Below are positions 7,296 to 15,109 of a DNA stretch of 20,833 nucleotides, one piece after another; position 1 is the stretch's first letter, and each line of letters begins with the position of its first letter. The notes under the pieces are model-generated. The model did no database searches and was not told where the DNA came from. It saw only the letters and a list, made by a program, of their open reading frames with translations. The position numbers were made by a program, and so were the translations under genes. The stretch comes from Cyanobacteria bacterium OH_CBB_238 (GTDB lineage Bacteria; Cyanobacteriota; Vampirovibrionia; Gastranaerophilales; Gastranaerophilaceae): assembly GCA_023409995.1 (NCBI GenBank), contig JAEYQN010000089.1, positions 1 to 20,833 of the forward strand, written 5' to 3'.

Positions 7296-7315
7296 GGAGC
7301 CTTTCGGCTCTTTTA
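7291..7315. terminator. Bidirectional hairpin terminator
   Basis: GAGCC (7297-7301), loop TTTC and GGCTC (7306-7310) form the stem core, flanked by A-rich and T-rich tails. It serves the small HTH operon on the plus strand (TTTT after the stem). On the minus strand it has CTTTTT and sits directly after the tRNA remnant. Confidence 0.7.
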
Positions 7316-7318
7316 AAA

Positions 7319-7347
7319 TGGTGGAGCAGAAGGAACAAAACTCGAAC
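7319..7347 (-). pseudogene. tRNA 3'-end remnant (acceptor, CCA and T-loop)
   Basis: Read on the minus strand, the fragment contains a T-loop GTTCGAG and ends with CTGCTCC, a discriminator A and CCA, like the 3' half of a tRNA with an Ala-type GCTCCACCA end. About five extra bases lie between the T-loop and the 3' T-stem strand, and no 5' half can be found upstream (minus sense), so it cannot be a functional tRNA. The position after it mirrors the tRNA-Leu copy: hairpin terminator, then the 41-bp repeat. It could be a decayed tRNA or an old integration site. Confidence 0.45.
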
Positions 7348-7444
7348 TTTTTATTTTGCATAAAGGAATTAATTTCAGAACTAAAAAGCCCAGAAACAGT
7401 TTTATTTTTGGAAAAATTTAAACTTTTAAAAAAATTATTAAAGA

Positions 7445-7948
7445 TTAGCTACAACAAGAACACAAATATTTAATTAAATTTTTCATTAATACAGGTACAA
7501 AATTCAAAACGAGTAATACTCCAGCTCCAAAACCCAAAAAAGCAGATGGTATAAAATAGTTTTTTTGTTGTTCTTGAAATTTTTTATAACAATCTAAATA
7601 TGCATTATTATTTTCCACTGTTAATGTTTTCTTATCAAATTTTCCTAATCTGTATTTTGCAAGATTTTCCATAACTTTATAATGATATGAATTGTTTAAA
7701 AATATCTTTTTCATTTCAAAAATTATAAAGATTGCCACGGATAGTACGTAAAAAAGGCAAATCAAAATCAAAAATATATCAATAATAAATTTATGCGTAT
7801 AAGACAAAATAGCAAGTAAAGAAATATATCCAATTGAGCAAACTACCGAATTATATTTATTCATATCTTCTATGGATTTTAACGTTATTTCAAGTAAACG
7901 GTCAAAAACATATTCATTGTTACTATTTTCTTCCAATATCGTCACCAT
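7445..7948 (-). CDS. Hypothetical three-TM membrane protein (167 aa)
   Basis: Three hydrophobic segments are visible (residues ~33-50, 54-78 and 132-152), with a charged helical stretch of about 55 residues between the second and third (MKKIFLNNSYHYKVMENLAK onward), and the tail CSCCS at the C-terminus. The tight TM pair followed by a helical region is reminiscent of two-TM effector layouts such as SLATT, but no diagnostic motif is visible. The start ATG at 7948 has only AAAG nearby. The gene diverges from the 79-aa gene at 7996. The window around it holds no housekeeping gene, which suggests accessory DNA. Function unknown. Confidence 0.6.
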   Translation of the reverse strand: MVTILEENSNNEYVFDRLLEITLKSIEDMNKYNSVVCSIGYISLLAILSYTHKFIIDIFLILICLFYVLSVAIFIIFEMKKIFLNNSYHYKVMENLAKYRLGKFDKKTLTVENNNAYLDCYKKFQEQQKNYFIPSAFLGFGAGVLLVLNFVPVLMKNLIKYLCSCCS

Positions 7949-7995
7949 TTATATCTTTACTACCTTTAACATAACACAAAAGAAAGTTGGTAATT

Positions 7996-8235
7996 ATGAT
8001 AAGAAAAGATGTTGGAATAAAAATTCTATTTGATGACAAAGATTATTCGCCTGAAGAATGTTCGTATTTATATGGGCGATTTTTTCATGTATTATCAAAT
8101 TTAGCGAAGAAAGAAGTACCTGAAAGCTTTATACAGAAGGTTTTTCCACATGAATTATTTAAAAAAGAGAGACAAGCAGATGTTCGAACTTCCGAAAATA
8201 ATCACCATATCTATATTAATAGCGATTTTAATTGA
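7996..8235 (+). CDS. Small hypothetical protein (79 aa)
   Basis: I place the start at ATG 7996; the same frame opens at TTG 7987, but AGAAAG would then lie directly against the start codon. The product is soluble and mixed alpha/beta, with PEECSYLYGRFFHVLSNLAK as the central part and an H/N-rich C-terminus (NNHHIYINSDFN). No family recognised. It is divergent from the three-TM gene, with a 47-bp gap. Its stop is 19 bp before the second 41-bp repeat. A role with the divergent membrane protein is possible but unproved. Confidence 0.5.
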   Translation: MIRKDVGIKILFDDKDYSPEECSYLYGRFFHVLSNLAKKEVPESFIQKVFPHELFKKERQADVRTSENNHHIYINSDFN

Positions 8236-8254
8236 ACTTTTTAGAAAAGGTGTC

Positions 8255-8295
8255 AGCCTGAAAACGCAGAACTCAAAATAATTTAACACTAAAAA
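8255..8295. repeat. 41-bp direct repeat, copy 2
   Basis: The partner of 7255-7295 (34/41 identical, ungapped). It abuts the terminator of tRNA-Leu. The hairpin stems that follow the two copies differ in sequence but keep base pairing. Confidence 0.75.
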
Positions 8296-8317
8296 AGACC
8301 GTTTTCACGGTCTTTTT
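8291..8317 (-). terminator. Terminator of tRNA-Leu
   Basis: On the minus strand GACCG and CGGTC, extended by A:T pairs, form a stem of about 10 bp followed by TTTTTT, starting 3 nt after the encoded CCA. It may also end the plus-strand 79-aa transcript. Confidence 0.85.
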
Positions 8318-8320
8318 AAA

Positions 8321-8404
8321 TGGTGGGCGAGGAGAGACTCGAACTCTCACACCAAAGGCGCTAGATCCTAAGTCTAGTGCGTCTACCAATTTCGCCACTC
8401 GCCC
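8321..8404 (-). tRNA. tRNA-Leu (anticodon UAG)
   Basis: On the minus strand the 5' acceptor strand GGGCGAG pairs with CTCGCCC at the 3' end, followed by discriminator A and a genome-encoded CCA (8323-8321). The D-loop has the usual GG, the anticodon stem is CTAGA/TCTAG with loop CTTAGGA, and the T-loop is TTCGAGT. The anticodon TAG lies at 8370-8368. A long variable arm (GCGCCTTTGGTGTGA region) makes it class II, as expected for leucine. Total 84 nt. It reads CUA and other CUN codons. Confidence 0.97.
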
Positions 8405-8449
8405 ATTCTTTAGTATATAGCGTGGCGTGCACTATCACCTTGTTATTAT

Positions 8450-8478
8450 AATCTATCTCAACTATAGCATTCAGTCAA
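8450..8478 (-). promoter_or_regulatory. Candidate promoter of tRNA-Leu
   Basis: On the minus strand TTGACT (8478-8473), 17 bp, then TAGATT (8455-8450). The start would be near 8443, about 39 nt before the mature tRNA. It lies just after the DUF4127 stop, where no terminator is visible, so read-through from that operon may also supply the tRNA. Confidence 0.5.
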
Positions 8479-8496
8479 TAGTTTAATCAAAAGATT

Positions 8497-9912
8497 TTAT
8501 AAATTTACCAAAACTTCTATTTCAAAATATCTACCCCAAGGAAACCTGTAATCAATAGTTTTGGGTGATATACTTAACTTATCTTTCAAAATTAGCTCAT
8601 AGGCGGCCATTTTTTCTTTAACCAAATCTATATCAGGAATTAAACTTATATCCTTTGCTTGCTTTCTTACATTTGCCTGATAAGCCCAATCATCCAAAAA
8701 TCTAACTAACATAAGCTTCTTAAAGGCAGACTCATTATATTTCTTCGCCATATATTTTGTAATAGCAATGCAAATGACACTTCCTAATGTATTTCCCGTT
8801 GTGTTCCAACCTGCATAACCAAAAAACATACCTAAATCTAATTTATTCTCAAAAAACTTACCAATAAAAGAGTTATCTGCTCCGTTAGCATTTAAAATAT
8901 CAGCGATAAAATATGCTGAATCCAATCCATCAACATCTTTAAAGTTCCCTTCTTCAAAAACATCCATAACAAGTTCACCCTGATGATTTTTGAAATTATT
9001 AACATACAACATAATATCAGCATTTTCTGGTTTTACAACATCAACGCCAGCTAATTCAAGTTGAGAAATAACAGAGGTCAGAACCGAGACGTCTTCGTAT
9101 TTTGAAATTTTATCAACTGAGTCGGGGTTTGCAAAAACAGGAGCAACTGAAAAAGTTCTGCCCTTCATCAAGGCTCTGGAAAGCAAGCTCAACGGAATCT
9201 CATCAGCCCCGGTTTTAACCATTACATCAAGATTTTGCCTAATGGCCTCTTGGGCCAATAGATTAGCCTCTTTTACATTAATACCATACTGAGCGCAATC
9301 ATCCTTTGAATACACAAGAGTATTCAAAACCCCATCTTCGTAAAGCTTCAAATACAATTTGTTAATATTAAAGTTTCTTTCCCTAGTACAAATATAATCT
9401 TCTAAAATATCTTGAGGAATACTTTTTTCTACCTCAATTTTACTTTGCAAAACCACCATATCATTGGTGACTTCGTATTTATGTAATAAAAACGAATATT
9501 CAAAAAGTTTAGTACCATAGTCTGCCCAATACTCTTTCTCTTCTTCGTTTATATTATTATTAGATATTCTCATTACACTTGAAAATGCCAAAACATCACA
9601 ATTTTTAGATTTTAAAATATCAGAAAGTTTATAAATTCTTGCCGCAATATCTTCAAAAGACTCACAACCTCTTCGAGATGAAACAAGCCCACCATACGCA
9701 ATTGTATCAAGAGACAATATAATAGAATCAAGCTCTCTTAGTCCTTGCAACCACTCAAGGATAGCCTCAAAATCAGCTACTCTGGTTAAATCACCAAGCA
9801 AGCATCTATTTGGTAAAAGCAATTCTATATCTTCATCAACTGCAGCAATTTCCATTGGCAAAGTATAGCAAACAGGTCTATTGTCGATGGGAATAAGTGC
9901 AATTCTTTTCAT
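8497..9912 (-). CDS. DUF4127 family protein
   Basis: This 471-residue cytoplasmic protein carries the features I associate with DUF4127: the N-terminal ALIPIDNRPVCYTLP, LLLPNRCLLGDLTR, ILSLDTIAYGGLVSSRRG (about 67-84), KTGADEIPLSLLSRA and GYAGWNTTGNTLGS near the end. The conserved Asp, Arg, His and GWNTxGN residues suggest an enzyme, but no reaction is known to me. There is no signal peptide. The ATG overlaps the stop of the upstream WYL gene (ATGA), with GGAGG 7 nt before it, so translation is coupled. The pairing with two WYL regulators implies that its product or substrate is sensed; this is inference. Confidence 0.82.
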   Translation of the reverse strand: MKRIALIPIDNRPVCYTLPMEIAAVDEDIELLLPNRCLLGDLTRVADFEAILEWLQGLRELDSIILSLDTIAYGGLVSSRRGCESFEDIAARIYKLSDILKSKNCDVLAFSSVMRISNNNINEEEKEYWADYGTKLFEYSFLLHKYEVTNDMVVLQSKIEVEKSIPQDILEDYICTRERNFNINKLYLKLYEDGVLNTLVYSKDDCAQYGINVKEANLLAQEAIRQNLDVMVKTGADEIPLSLLSRALMKGRTFSVAPVFANPDSVDKISKYEDVSVLTSVISQLELAGVDVVKPENADIMLYVNNFKNHQGELVMDVFEEGNFKDVDGLDSAYFIADILNANGADNSFIGKFFENKLDLGMFFGYAGWNTTGNTLGSVICIAITKYMAKKYNESAFKKLMLVRFLDDWAYQANVRKQAKDISLIPDIDLVKEKMAAYELILKDKLSISPKTIDYRFPWGRYFEIEVLVNL

Positions 9913-10850
9913 ACCAAGACCTCCTGCTCAAGGCTAGCTATAACTTTATCAACAAAGTCCAAAAATTCTTTTTGGACATTTTTTGGCTGGAGAATTTTGC
10001 AGTTCTCACCATACTTTAACAACCGCCTAAATAAGAGCATTTTGTCTTCAATATCATTAGAAACAACCATTGACTCAGAAGAAGTATTAATAACTTTTTC
10101 CCCTAGTTTTAACTTATATGTATTTAATAATCTGCCCTTTAATTCAAAAACAATAGTATTTGGGGAAATGTTAGAAGTAATTTTCTGAGGAAGTTGAACA
10201 ACATGGATAATATTATCTAAAATCAATTTCTGATTTTGTGCTAACTCTGGATTGTAAACATGCAAATAAATCATGTCAGATTCATAAACAATTGACTTAG
10301 GCTCCACCTTATAAATCTCTGTTGATTTATCAGACTTACTTAAATATCCGATCTTTAATTTTTGAGCATCAACACAATATTTCTCCAACAATTTTACCAA
10401 TGCTGAATTATAAATAGATTTGGCATCCATATTAATCTTACTATCCTCTTTTACTTCAATATATTTATCTCGAGTTTTTTTAGAAAAACTTTTTTTTAAA
10501 TTTTCCAATAACCCAGAAAACGGTTCTTCCAACTTTCGTTGATACAACTTCATTACATATGACTCTAAAATACAAAGTAACTTCAGCTCTTCTTCAGAAA
10601 ACTCAGTCTCTAAAGGCATATTACGCAAAAAATATTTTCCATCTTTACGATTTTTCTCAACAAACAGTCCCACAAATTCAAGAGTATTAAAATATTTAAG
10701 CAATGTCTCCTTTGCATAAATATTCTTAAAATCCTGATTATCTGAAATTAATTTAATCAAATCTTCTGCTGAAGCACTTTGTTGGATCAGAATCTTCAAA
10801 ACCTCAAGAACTCTAAGTCCTGTATCATTTTTTTTGCTTTTTTTTCTCAA
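9909..10850 (-). CDS. WYL-domain regulator, degenerate WYL motif (313 aa)
   Basis: An N-terminal winged-helix-like region (GLRVLEVLKILIQQSAS... TLLKYFNTLEFVGLFVEKN) is followed by a WYL-type domain: the KIGYLSKSDKSTEIYKVEPK strand pair, YLHVYNPELAQNQKLILDNI and a C-terminal LLFRRLLKYGENCKILQPK segment. The usual RxDRI is replaced by LILDNI, so the ligand-contacting Arg is missing. The start is TTG at 10850, overlapping the upstream stop (TTGA), with GGGG about 8 nt before; the frame has no better start. It overlaps DUF4127 by 4 bp on the other side. It resembles one half of a PafBC-like pair and may need its neighbour to function. Confidence 0.75.
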   Translation of the reverse strand: MRKKSKKNDTGLRVLEVLKILIQQSASAEDLIKLISDNQDFKNIYAKETLLKYFNTLEFVGLFVEKNRKDGKYFLRNMPLETEFSEEELKLLCILESYVMKLYQRKLEEPFSGLLENLKKSFSKKTRDKYIEVKEDSKINMDAKSIYNSALVKLLEKYCVDAQKLKIGYLSKSDKSTEIYKVEPKSIVYESDMIYLHVYNPELAQNQKLILDNIIHVVQLPQKITSNISPNTIVFELKGRLLNTYKLKLGEKVINTSSESMVVSNDIEDKMLLFRRLLKYGENCKILQPKNVQKEFLDFVDKVIASLEQEVLV

Positions 10851-11788
10851 AGTTTATACCCCTGTTTTACAGATCGCAACTTACAAATAATATCTTCTTT
10901 TAAATATTCAGGACTAATCAGCTGAAAATCAAAGCCCAACTGCAACAATCTCTGAATAAATTTAAATTCATTCAAAACGCTTGCTTCAACCAGCAAATAC
11001 TTATCTGTTCTCTCAATAATTTTTTCGCCCTCTTCGGGCTTGAATGTAGTAATAGAATCACCTTTTACAACATATTTAGCAACAAACACTTCTTTTTTTA
11101 TGGTCTTAGGGTGAAGACTTATAGAACTAATTGACTTAATCCTATCAACTCTCAAATAAGCATACGAATTATATTTATATAGATAGCACCACAAATACAA
11201 TCTACCATTTTCACAAACCAATTTATCAGTCACTAGCTGCAACTTTTCTAGCCCAAATTGAGAAGAGTTATATATTATATTTACCTCTTTGTTTTTTATA
11301 CAGCTAGAAGAGAGTGTATGTAAAACCTCTCTATCTACATCTCTGAATGGCTCAGAGTTTTTTATATAAGTAATTTTTTCATCATTATGAGTCTTGGCAA
11401 CAATTTTCTCATACAAATCATTAATTTTTAAAATAAGCTTCCAATCTCCCAACTGCAGAATATTGTGACGAACTATATTCAAACAAGTCAATTGAATTTT
11501 TGGTATCTCAATTCTAAAAGGATGTGAAATTAGGCTGTACTCAAAACCATTTTTAGTAGTAGGCCTACTAATCAAACATCCTGCAGCTTTTAGAGTATTG
11601 ATGGTAACACGCACCGTCTCCAGTGTAGCATACCTAGACGTAAGCTCATTAAGCCTCAACATTTCAACAATTTTTTGCCTACTGCGTGGCTTCTCAATAA
11701 GAAGTCCTAGGACAAAAAGAGCCCTATATGCAGTCAGACTTATATTAAGCTCGTTTAATACCGGCCTTATTAACGTTTTTTTTCTCAT
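10847..11788 (-). CDS. WYL-domain transcriptional regulator (313 aa)
   Basis: The N-terminal helix-turn-helix region (LTAYRALFVLGLLIEKPRSR through TVRVTINTLKAAGCLISR) is followed by a WYL domain with LYLWCYLYKYNSYAYLRVDR, containing the W-x-Y-L core and the RVDRI arginines expected to contact nucleic acid or nucleotide ligands. The C-terminal extension FIQRLLQLGFDFQLISPEYL matches the other WYL protein. I choose ATG 11788 with AAGAG upstream. A TTG at 11839 extends the frame by 17 codons, but it lies at the predicted transcription start set by TATAAT (11850-11845). With this start both WYL proteins have 313 residues. First gene of the WYL-WYL-DUF4127 operon. Confidence 0.8.
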   Translation of the reverse strand: MRKKTLIRPVLNELNISLTAYRALFVLGLLIEKPRSRQKIVEMLRLNELTSRYATLETVRVTINTLKAAGCLISRPTTKNGFEYSLISHPFRIEIPKIQLTCLNIVRHNILQLGDWKLILKINDLYEKIVAKTHNDEKITYIKNSEPFRDVDREVLHTLSSSCIKNKEVNIIYNSSQFGLEKLQLVTDKLVCENGRLYLWCYLYKYNSYAYLRVDRIKSISSISLHPKTIKKEVFVAKYVVKGDSITTFKPEEGEKIIERTDKYLLVEASVLNEFKFIQRLLQLGFDFQLISPEYLKEDIICKLRSVKQGYKL

Positions 11789-11844
11789 GCGCACTCTTAT
11801 ACCCGTCTCAATTATAGACCTATTAATGCGAAAATTCAATACTG

Positions 11845-11898
11845 ATTATACTTTTCGGACATATATCAGACTTAAAAAATGCATTGTTATGATACAAT
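11845..11898. promoter_or_regulatory. Divergent promoter region, WYL operon / ACT-UPF0210 operon
   Basis: On the minus strand TATAAT (11850-11845) is a perfect -10 for the WYL operon; its -35 is poor. On the plus strand TACAAT (11893-11898) is a candidate -10 for the ACT gene. It lies within the inverted repeat ATTGT-TATGAT-ACAAT (11883-11898), which could be an operator. WYL proteins often bind next to their own genes, so they may control both directions; this is inferred. Confidence 0.4.
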
Positions 11899-11929
11899 AT
11901 CAATATAAATATTTTAAAAGGGTAAAAGA

Positions 11930-12208
11930 ATGAAAGAAGAAAAAATAGTAGTAACACTCATTGGAGCAGACAGGGTTGGGATAGTTTCAACACTAACCGC
12001 AGCTTTAGCTAGATTAAATGTAAATATTGAAGACATAAAACAAACAATTATGCAGGACTATTTTGTCATGTTCTTACTAGGTGATATTTCAAAATCAGAA
12101 TTTTCTTTCAAAGAAATTAAAGAAGGCTTGCTTGAAGTTGGGAAAGAGCTTGGAATGGAGATCTGGGTTCAAAAAAAACAAATATTTGACAAAATGCACA
12201 CTATTTAA
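11930..12208 (+). CDS. ACT domain-containing protein (UPF0237 family)
   Basis: This 92-residue stand-alone ACT domain has beta-alpha-beta elements IVVTLIGADRVGIVSTLTAA (with the Gly-Ile turn that binds ligands), LNVNIEDIKQTIM and YFVMFLLGDIS. AAGGG precedes the ATG. It is followed 9 bp later by a UPF0210 protein, the pairing found across many bacteria and archaea. ACT domains usually bind amino acids or related small molecules and regulate a partner, so this protein probably modulates the neighbour. Cytoplasmic. Confidence 0.9.
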   Translation: MKEEKIVVTLIGADRVGIVSTLTAALARLNVNIEDIKQTIMQDYFVMFLLGDISKSEFSFKEIKEGLLEVGKELGMEIWVQKKQIFDKMHTI

Positions 12209-12217
12209 GAGGTAAAA

Positions 12218-13585
12218 ATGAGCTTTTTCAGTACTGATTCGATATTAGAAACAATAAACATGATAAGAGTACACAACCTTGATATAAGGACAGTTACTCT
12301 TGCCCTCAGCTTAAGAGATTGCGCAAGCCAAGATGTTAATGAAGTAGCCGAAAACATATATAACAAAATAATTAAACATGCAAAAAATCTAAAAACATTT
12401 GCCGATGAAATTGAGGATGAATACTCAATACCAATCGTAAATAAAAGAATTGCAGTAACACCAATTTCACTAATTGGTGAGTCTTGCAAAAACCCAGACT
12501 ATGTTTATTTGGCAAAAATCTTAGATAAGGCTGCAGAAGAGGTTGGCGTAGATTTCATAGGTGGTTTTGGGGCCCTTGTAGAAAAAGGTTGCACCAAAGG
12601 AGATTCACTGCTAATCGAAAGCATCCCTGAAGCACTTGCTTCAACGAAAAGAATTTGCTCTTCAATAAATCTGGCATCATCAAAAGCCGGAATAAATATG
12701 AACGCGGTAAATAAGATGGCAGAAACAATTAAAAAAGCTGCCGAAAAAACCGCAGTCACTGACGGAATTGGAGCTGCAAAGCTTGTATGCTTCTGTAACG
12801 CACCAGGAGATAATCCATTTATGGCAGGTGCCTTTCATGGAATCGGAGAACCTGAATGTGCTTTAAACATTGGAGTGTCAGGACCAGGCGTAGTAAGGGC
12901 GGCGGTAGACTCTTTGTCTAAAGACGCAGACTTAAGTGAAGTTGCAAACAAAATAAAACAAATAGCTTTCAAAATAACAACAACAGGAGAATTAATTGGT
13001 CGCGAAATGGCGCAAAAACTCAACATCCCATTTGGAGTCATCGACCTTTCACTAGCGCCAACACCAGCTCTCGGGGATAGCGTCGCAGGAATTTTTCAGG
13101 CAATGGGGCTTGAACACGTGGGCGCCCATGGAACCACAGCAGCACTAGCAATGCTTAATGATGCTGTAAAAAAGGGAGGAATAATGGCAAGTTCTCATGT
13201 CGGAGGACTGTCAGGCGCATTTATTCCTGTTTCTGAAGATGCAGGAATGATTGAAGCTGCAACTATTGGGTGTTTAACATTTGACAAACTTGAAGCTATG
13301 ACATCCGTTTGCTCAGTCGGATTAGATATGATTGCAATACCTGGTGCTACTCCTAACGATACAATTGCAGGGATAATTGCAGACGAAATGGCAATTGGTA
13401 TGATAAACAAAAAAACCACAGCAGTTAGGATAATACCTGTACCCGGCAAAAAAGTTGGAGATAAAGCTGTCTATGGCGGACTTCTTGGTGAAGCGCCAAT
13501 CATGCCAGTGAATAGCTTATCTTCCACAGGATTTGTGCAAAGAGGAGGAAGAATTCCTGCACCAATACATAGTTTAAATAACTAG
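12218..13585 (+). CDS. UPF0210 / PFL-like family protein (DUF711)
   Basis: This 455-residue protein matches the family length of about 450. It shows conserved blocks [13 protein letters not shown] near the start, [39 protein letters not shown] and the C-terminal [20 protein letters not shown] and [11 protein letters not shown]. Family knowledge: structure is related to pyruvate formate-lyase, but no glycyl radical motif or activity is established. AAGAGGT lies at normal distance from the ATG. The gene follows the ACT protein and precedes the deaminase by 10 bp, so all three are probably one transcript. The stop is TAG, evidence that TAG still terminates in this genome. Confidence 0.9.
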   Translation: MSFFSTDSILETINMIRVHNLDIRTVTLALSLRDCASQDVNEVAENIYNKIIKHAKNLKTFADEIEDEYSIPIVNKRIAVTPISLIGESCKNPDYVYLAKILDKAAEEVGVDFIGGFGALVEKGCTKGDSLLIESIPEALASTKRICSSINLASSKAGINMNAVNKMAETIKKAAEKTAVTDGIGAAKLVCFCNAPGDNPFMAGAFHGIGEPECALNIGVSGPGVVRAAVDSLSKDADLSEVANKIKQIAFKITTTGELIGREMAQKLNIPFGVIDLSLAPTPALGDSVAGIFQAMGLEHVGAHGTTAALAMLNDAVKKGGIMASSHVGGLSGAFIPVSEDAGMIEAATIGCLTFDKLEAMTSVCSVGLDMIAIPGATPNDTIAGIIADEMAIGMINKKTTAVRIIPVPGKKVGDKAVYGGLLGEAPIMPVNSLSSTGFVQRGGRIPAPIHSLNN

Positions 13586-13595
13586 GAAACATGAA

Positions 13596-14051
13596 ATGAT
13601 TAAAGAATGGAATGATTATTTTTTAGAAATTGCAAATACATGTGCTTCTCGATCTAACTGCATAAGAGCACAAGTAGGTGCAGTAATAGTTGGTGATGAT
13701 AAAAAAATCAAAGCAACAGGGTACAACGGAACTCCGTCAAAAGTTATTTCTTGTATGGAACTGGGAAAATGCTACAGAATAGAAAATAAAATACCATCGG
13801 GTACAAGATATGAAACTTGCAGAAGCATCCATGCCGAACAAAATGCTATTATACAGGCAGGTCAAGACCGTTGCATTGGAGCAACAATGTACATCTATGG
13901 CCATGACTTTATTTGTATTCTATGCAAAAGATTTATTGTTCAAGCAGGAATCAAACAAGTATTTTTAAAAAAAGATGACAACTCACCAATTCATTATATA
14001 TCAGTAGATGACATTAGAAATGAACTGTCAAACCAAATGGTAATAATATAA
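13596..14051 (+). CDS. dCMP deaminase / ComEB-type zinc deaminase
   Basis: This 151-residue protein has the deoxycytidylate deaminase pattern: CASRSNCIRAQVGAVIV (16-32), GYNGTPS (42-48), the catalytic HAE (79-81, zinc ligand H79, proton shuttle E81) and zinc ligands C107 and C110 in FICILCKRFIVQAGIKQ. The normal PCxxC has Ile in place of Pro (ICILC). The metal ligands are kept, so it is probably active. It would deaminate dCMP to dUMP for thymidylate synthesis. AGGA precedes ATG 13596; the nearer ATG at 13591 is out of frame and stops after two codons. Last gene of the ACT operon; no terminator is visible before the convergent csaB. Confidence 0.88.
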   Translation: MIKEWNDYFLEIANTCASRSNCIRAQVGAVIVGDDKKIKATGYNGTPSKVISCMELGKCYRIENKIPSGTRYETCRSIHAEQNAIIQAGQDRCIGATMYIYGHDFICILCKRFIVQAGIKQVFLKKDDNSPIHYISVDDIRNELSNQMVII

Positions 14052-14086
14052 AATATCATATTTTGAAAAGCAGGTTATAAGAAGAA

Positions 14087-15109
14087 TTATTCGGCATTAA
14101 TTATTTCAAAAATAGGACCAAAGTCCAGTTTTTTTAATGCAACCACTTCATTAACTTTTTCCATATCTATTAAACGCAGCTTTTCAACCAGTTCTTTAAT
14201 TTTATCAATTTCGTCCAATTTAAGATAATCTAAGCCCAACTCTCGTGCAAACTTTTCAACTTTTTCGTCATAACTAATCGGCAAAGTTGGAATTCCATAT
14301 TTTACAGCCAATAAACAAGCGTGAAACCTCATTGCAATAAGATAGTCCATCTTCTTAAATGACTCCACCATTTCTTTATTTGTTCTTTGATAAATAAGTG
14401 TTGTTCTTAATTTAGGATTTATCAATTCTAAATAATTCTTAAATTTCATACAAACTTCATAATCTTGAGAATCTTGAAAAGAATATATATAAATACTTTT
14501 TTCTGAATAATATTCAGCAACATTTCTTGCTAAAGAAAGCAAATAATCATCAGTTAGTGTTTTCCAGTCTCGAAGCTATACACCCACTCTACCTTGAGGC
14601 TCTCTTTCTTCTAATTCAATATTCCACATCGGATCTGATACCAAATCAGGAGACAACCCCCATCCCCTAAGCATAAAAAGACTTTTTTCATCTCTTACAC
14701 TTATGTAATCTGTATTTCTCAAAACTAATCTTGTTAGTAATTTGGCAAAAAGATTACGAATCGGACCAATTCCCTGAGCAAAAATAATAACTTTTTTCTT
14801 GTAGTATAAAGCAACTGATATAACAAATAAATAATAAAGTAAGCTTTTAAAGCTGGTAACATCTTGTAAAAGACTGCCACCACCTGATATAAGAACGTCT
14901 GAATTTTCTATAGTATTTAACAATCCAACTATATCAAAGGTTTTTATGGAGTTTACTCCATAGATCTCAGCTGTCTTTTTGGGACTACTAGAAAAAACTG
15001 TTATATTAGCATCTATTGTTCTTAGATTTTGAACCAAAATTCCAAGAATTCCCTCATCTCCAAAGTTGTCAAACCCGTAATAGCCCGATATGCAAACTTT
15101 TTTACTCAT
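14087..15109 (-). pseudogene. csaB: CsaB-type polysaccharide pyruvyl transferase, interrupted by in-frame TAG
   Basis: The frame encodes 340 codons, the expected size for CsaB. The N-terminal half has CISGYYGFDNFGDEGIL, LISGGGSLLQD and FAQGIGP, typical of polysaccharide pyruvyl transferases; the C-terminal half has DYLIAMRFHACLLAVKYG and PTLPISYDEKV. Between them, codon 178 is TAG (14578-14576), in GVGV-stop-LRDWKTLT, where relatives commonly read Gln or similar. Both halves are in the same frame, so this is one substitution (for example CAG to TAG), not a frameshift. The C-terminal half has no SD or good start. CsaB adds ketal-pyruvate to cell-wall polysaccharide that anchors SLH-domain proteins. 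It overlaps the kinase gene by 8 bp. Truncated unless suppressed or an assembly error. Confidence 0.85.

Noticed and set aside
7318..7473. A 51-codon plus-strand ORF starting ATG GTG GAG
   Set aside because: It starts inside the tRNA 3'-end remnant, has no SD, and runs into the opposite-strand three-TM gene; a chance ORF in AT-rich DNA is more likely.
7255..8295. Integron-like cassettes with attC sites
   Set aside because: ATTTAAC in the repeats fits the short R-site pattern, but no second core site, no long imperfect palindrome and no integrase are present.
12205..13449. Several minus-strand ORFs of 68-94 codons opposite the UPF0210 gene
   Set aside because: They are shadows of a strongly conserved plus-strand protein and have no ribosome binding sites or family features.
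14500..14600. Frameshift or two separate genes at the csaB break
   Set aside because: The two open stretches are in the same frame with conserved-looking sequence right up to and after the TAG, and the second part lacks an SD and a good start.
14087..15109. Global reassignment of TAG to glutamine
   Set aside because: TAG ends rpmA (17854-17856), the UPF0210 gene (13583-13585) and the 68-aa HTH gene (7238-7240) at expected lengths, so only a local event is supported for csaB.
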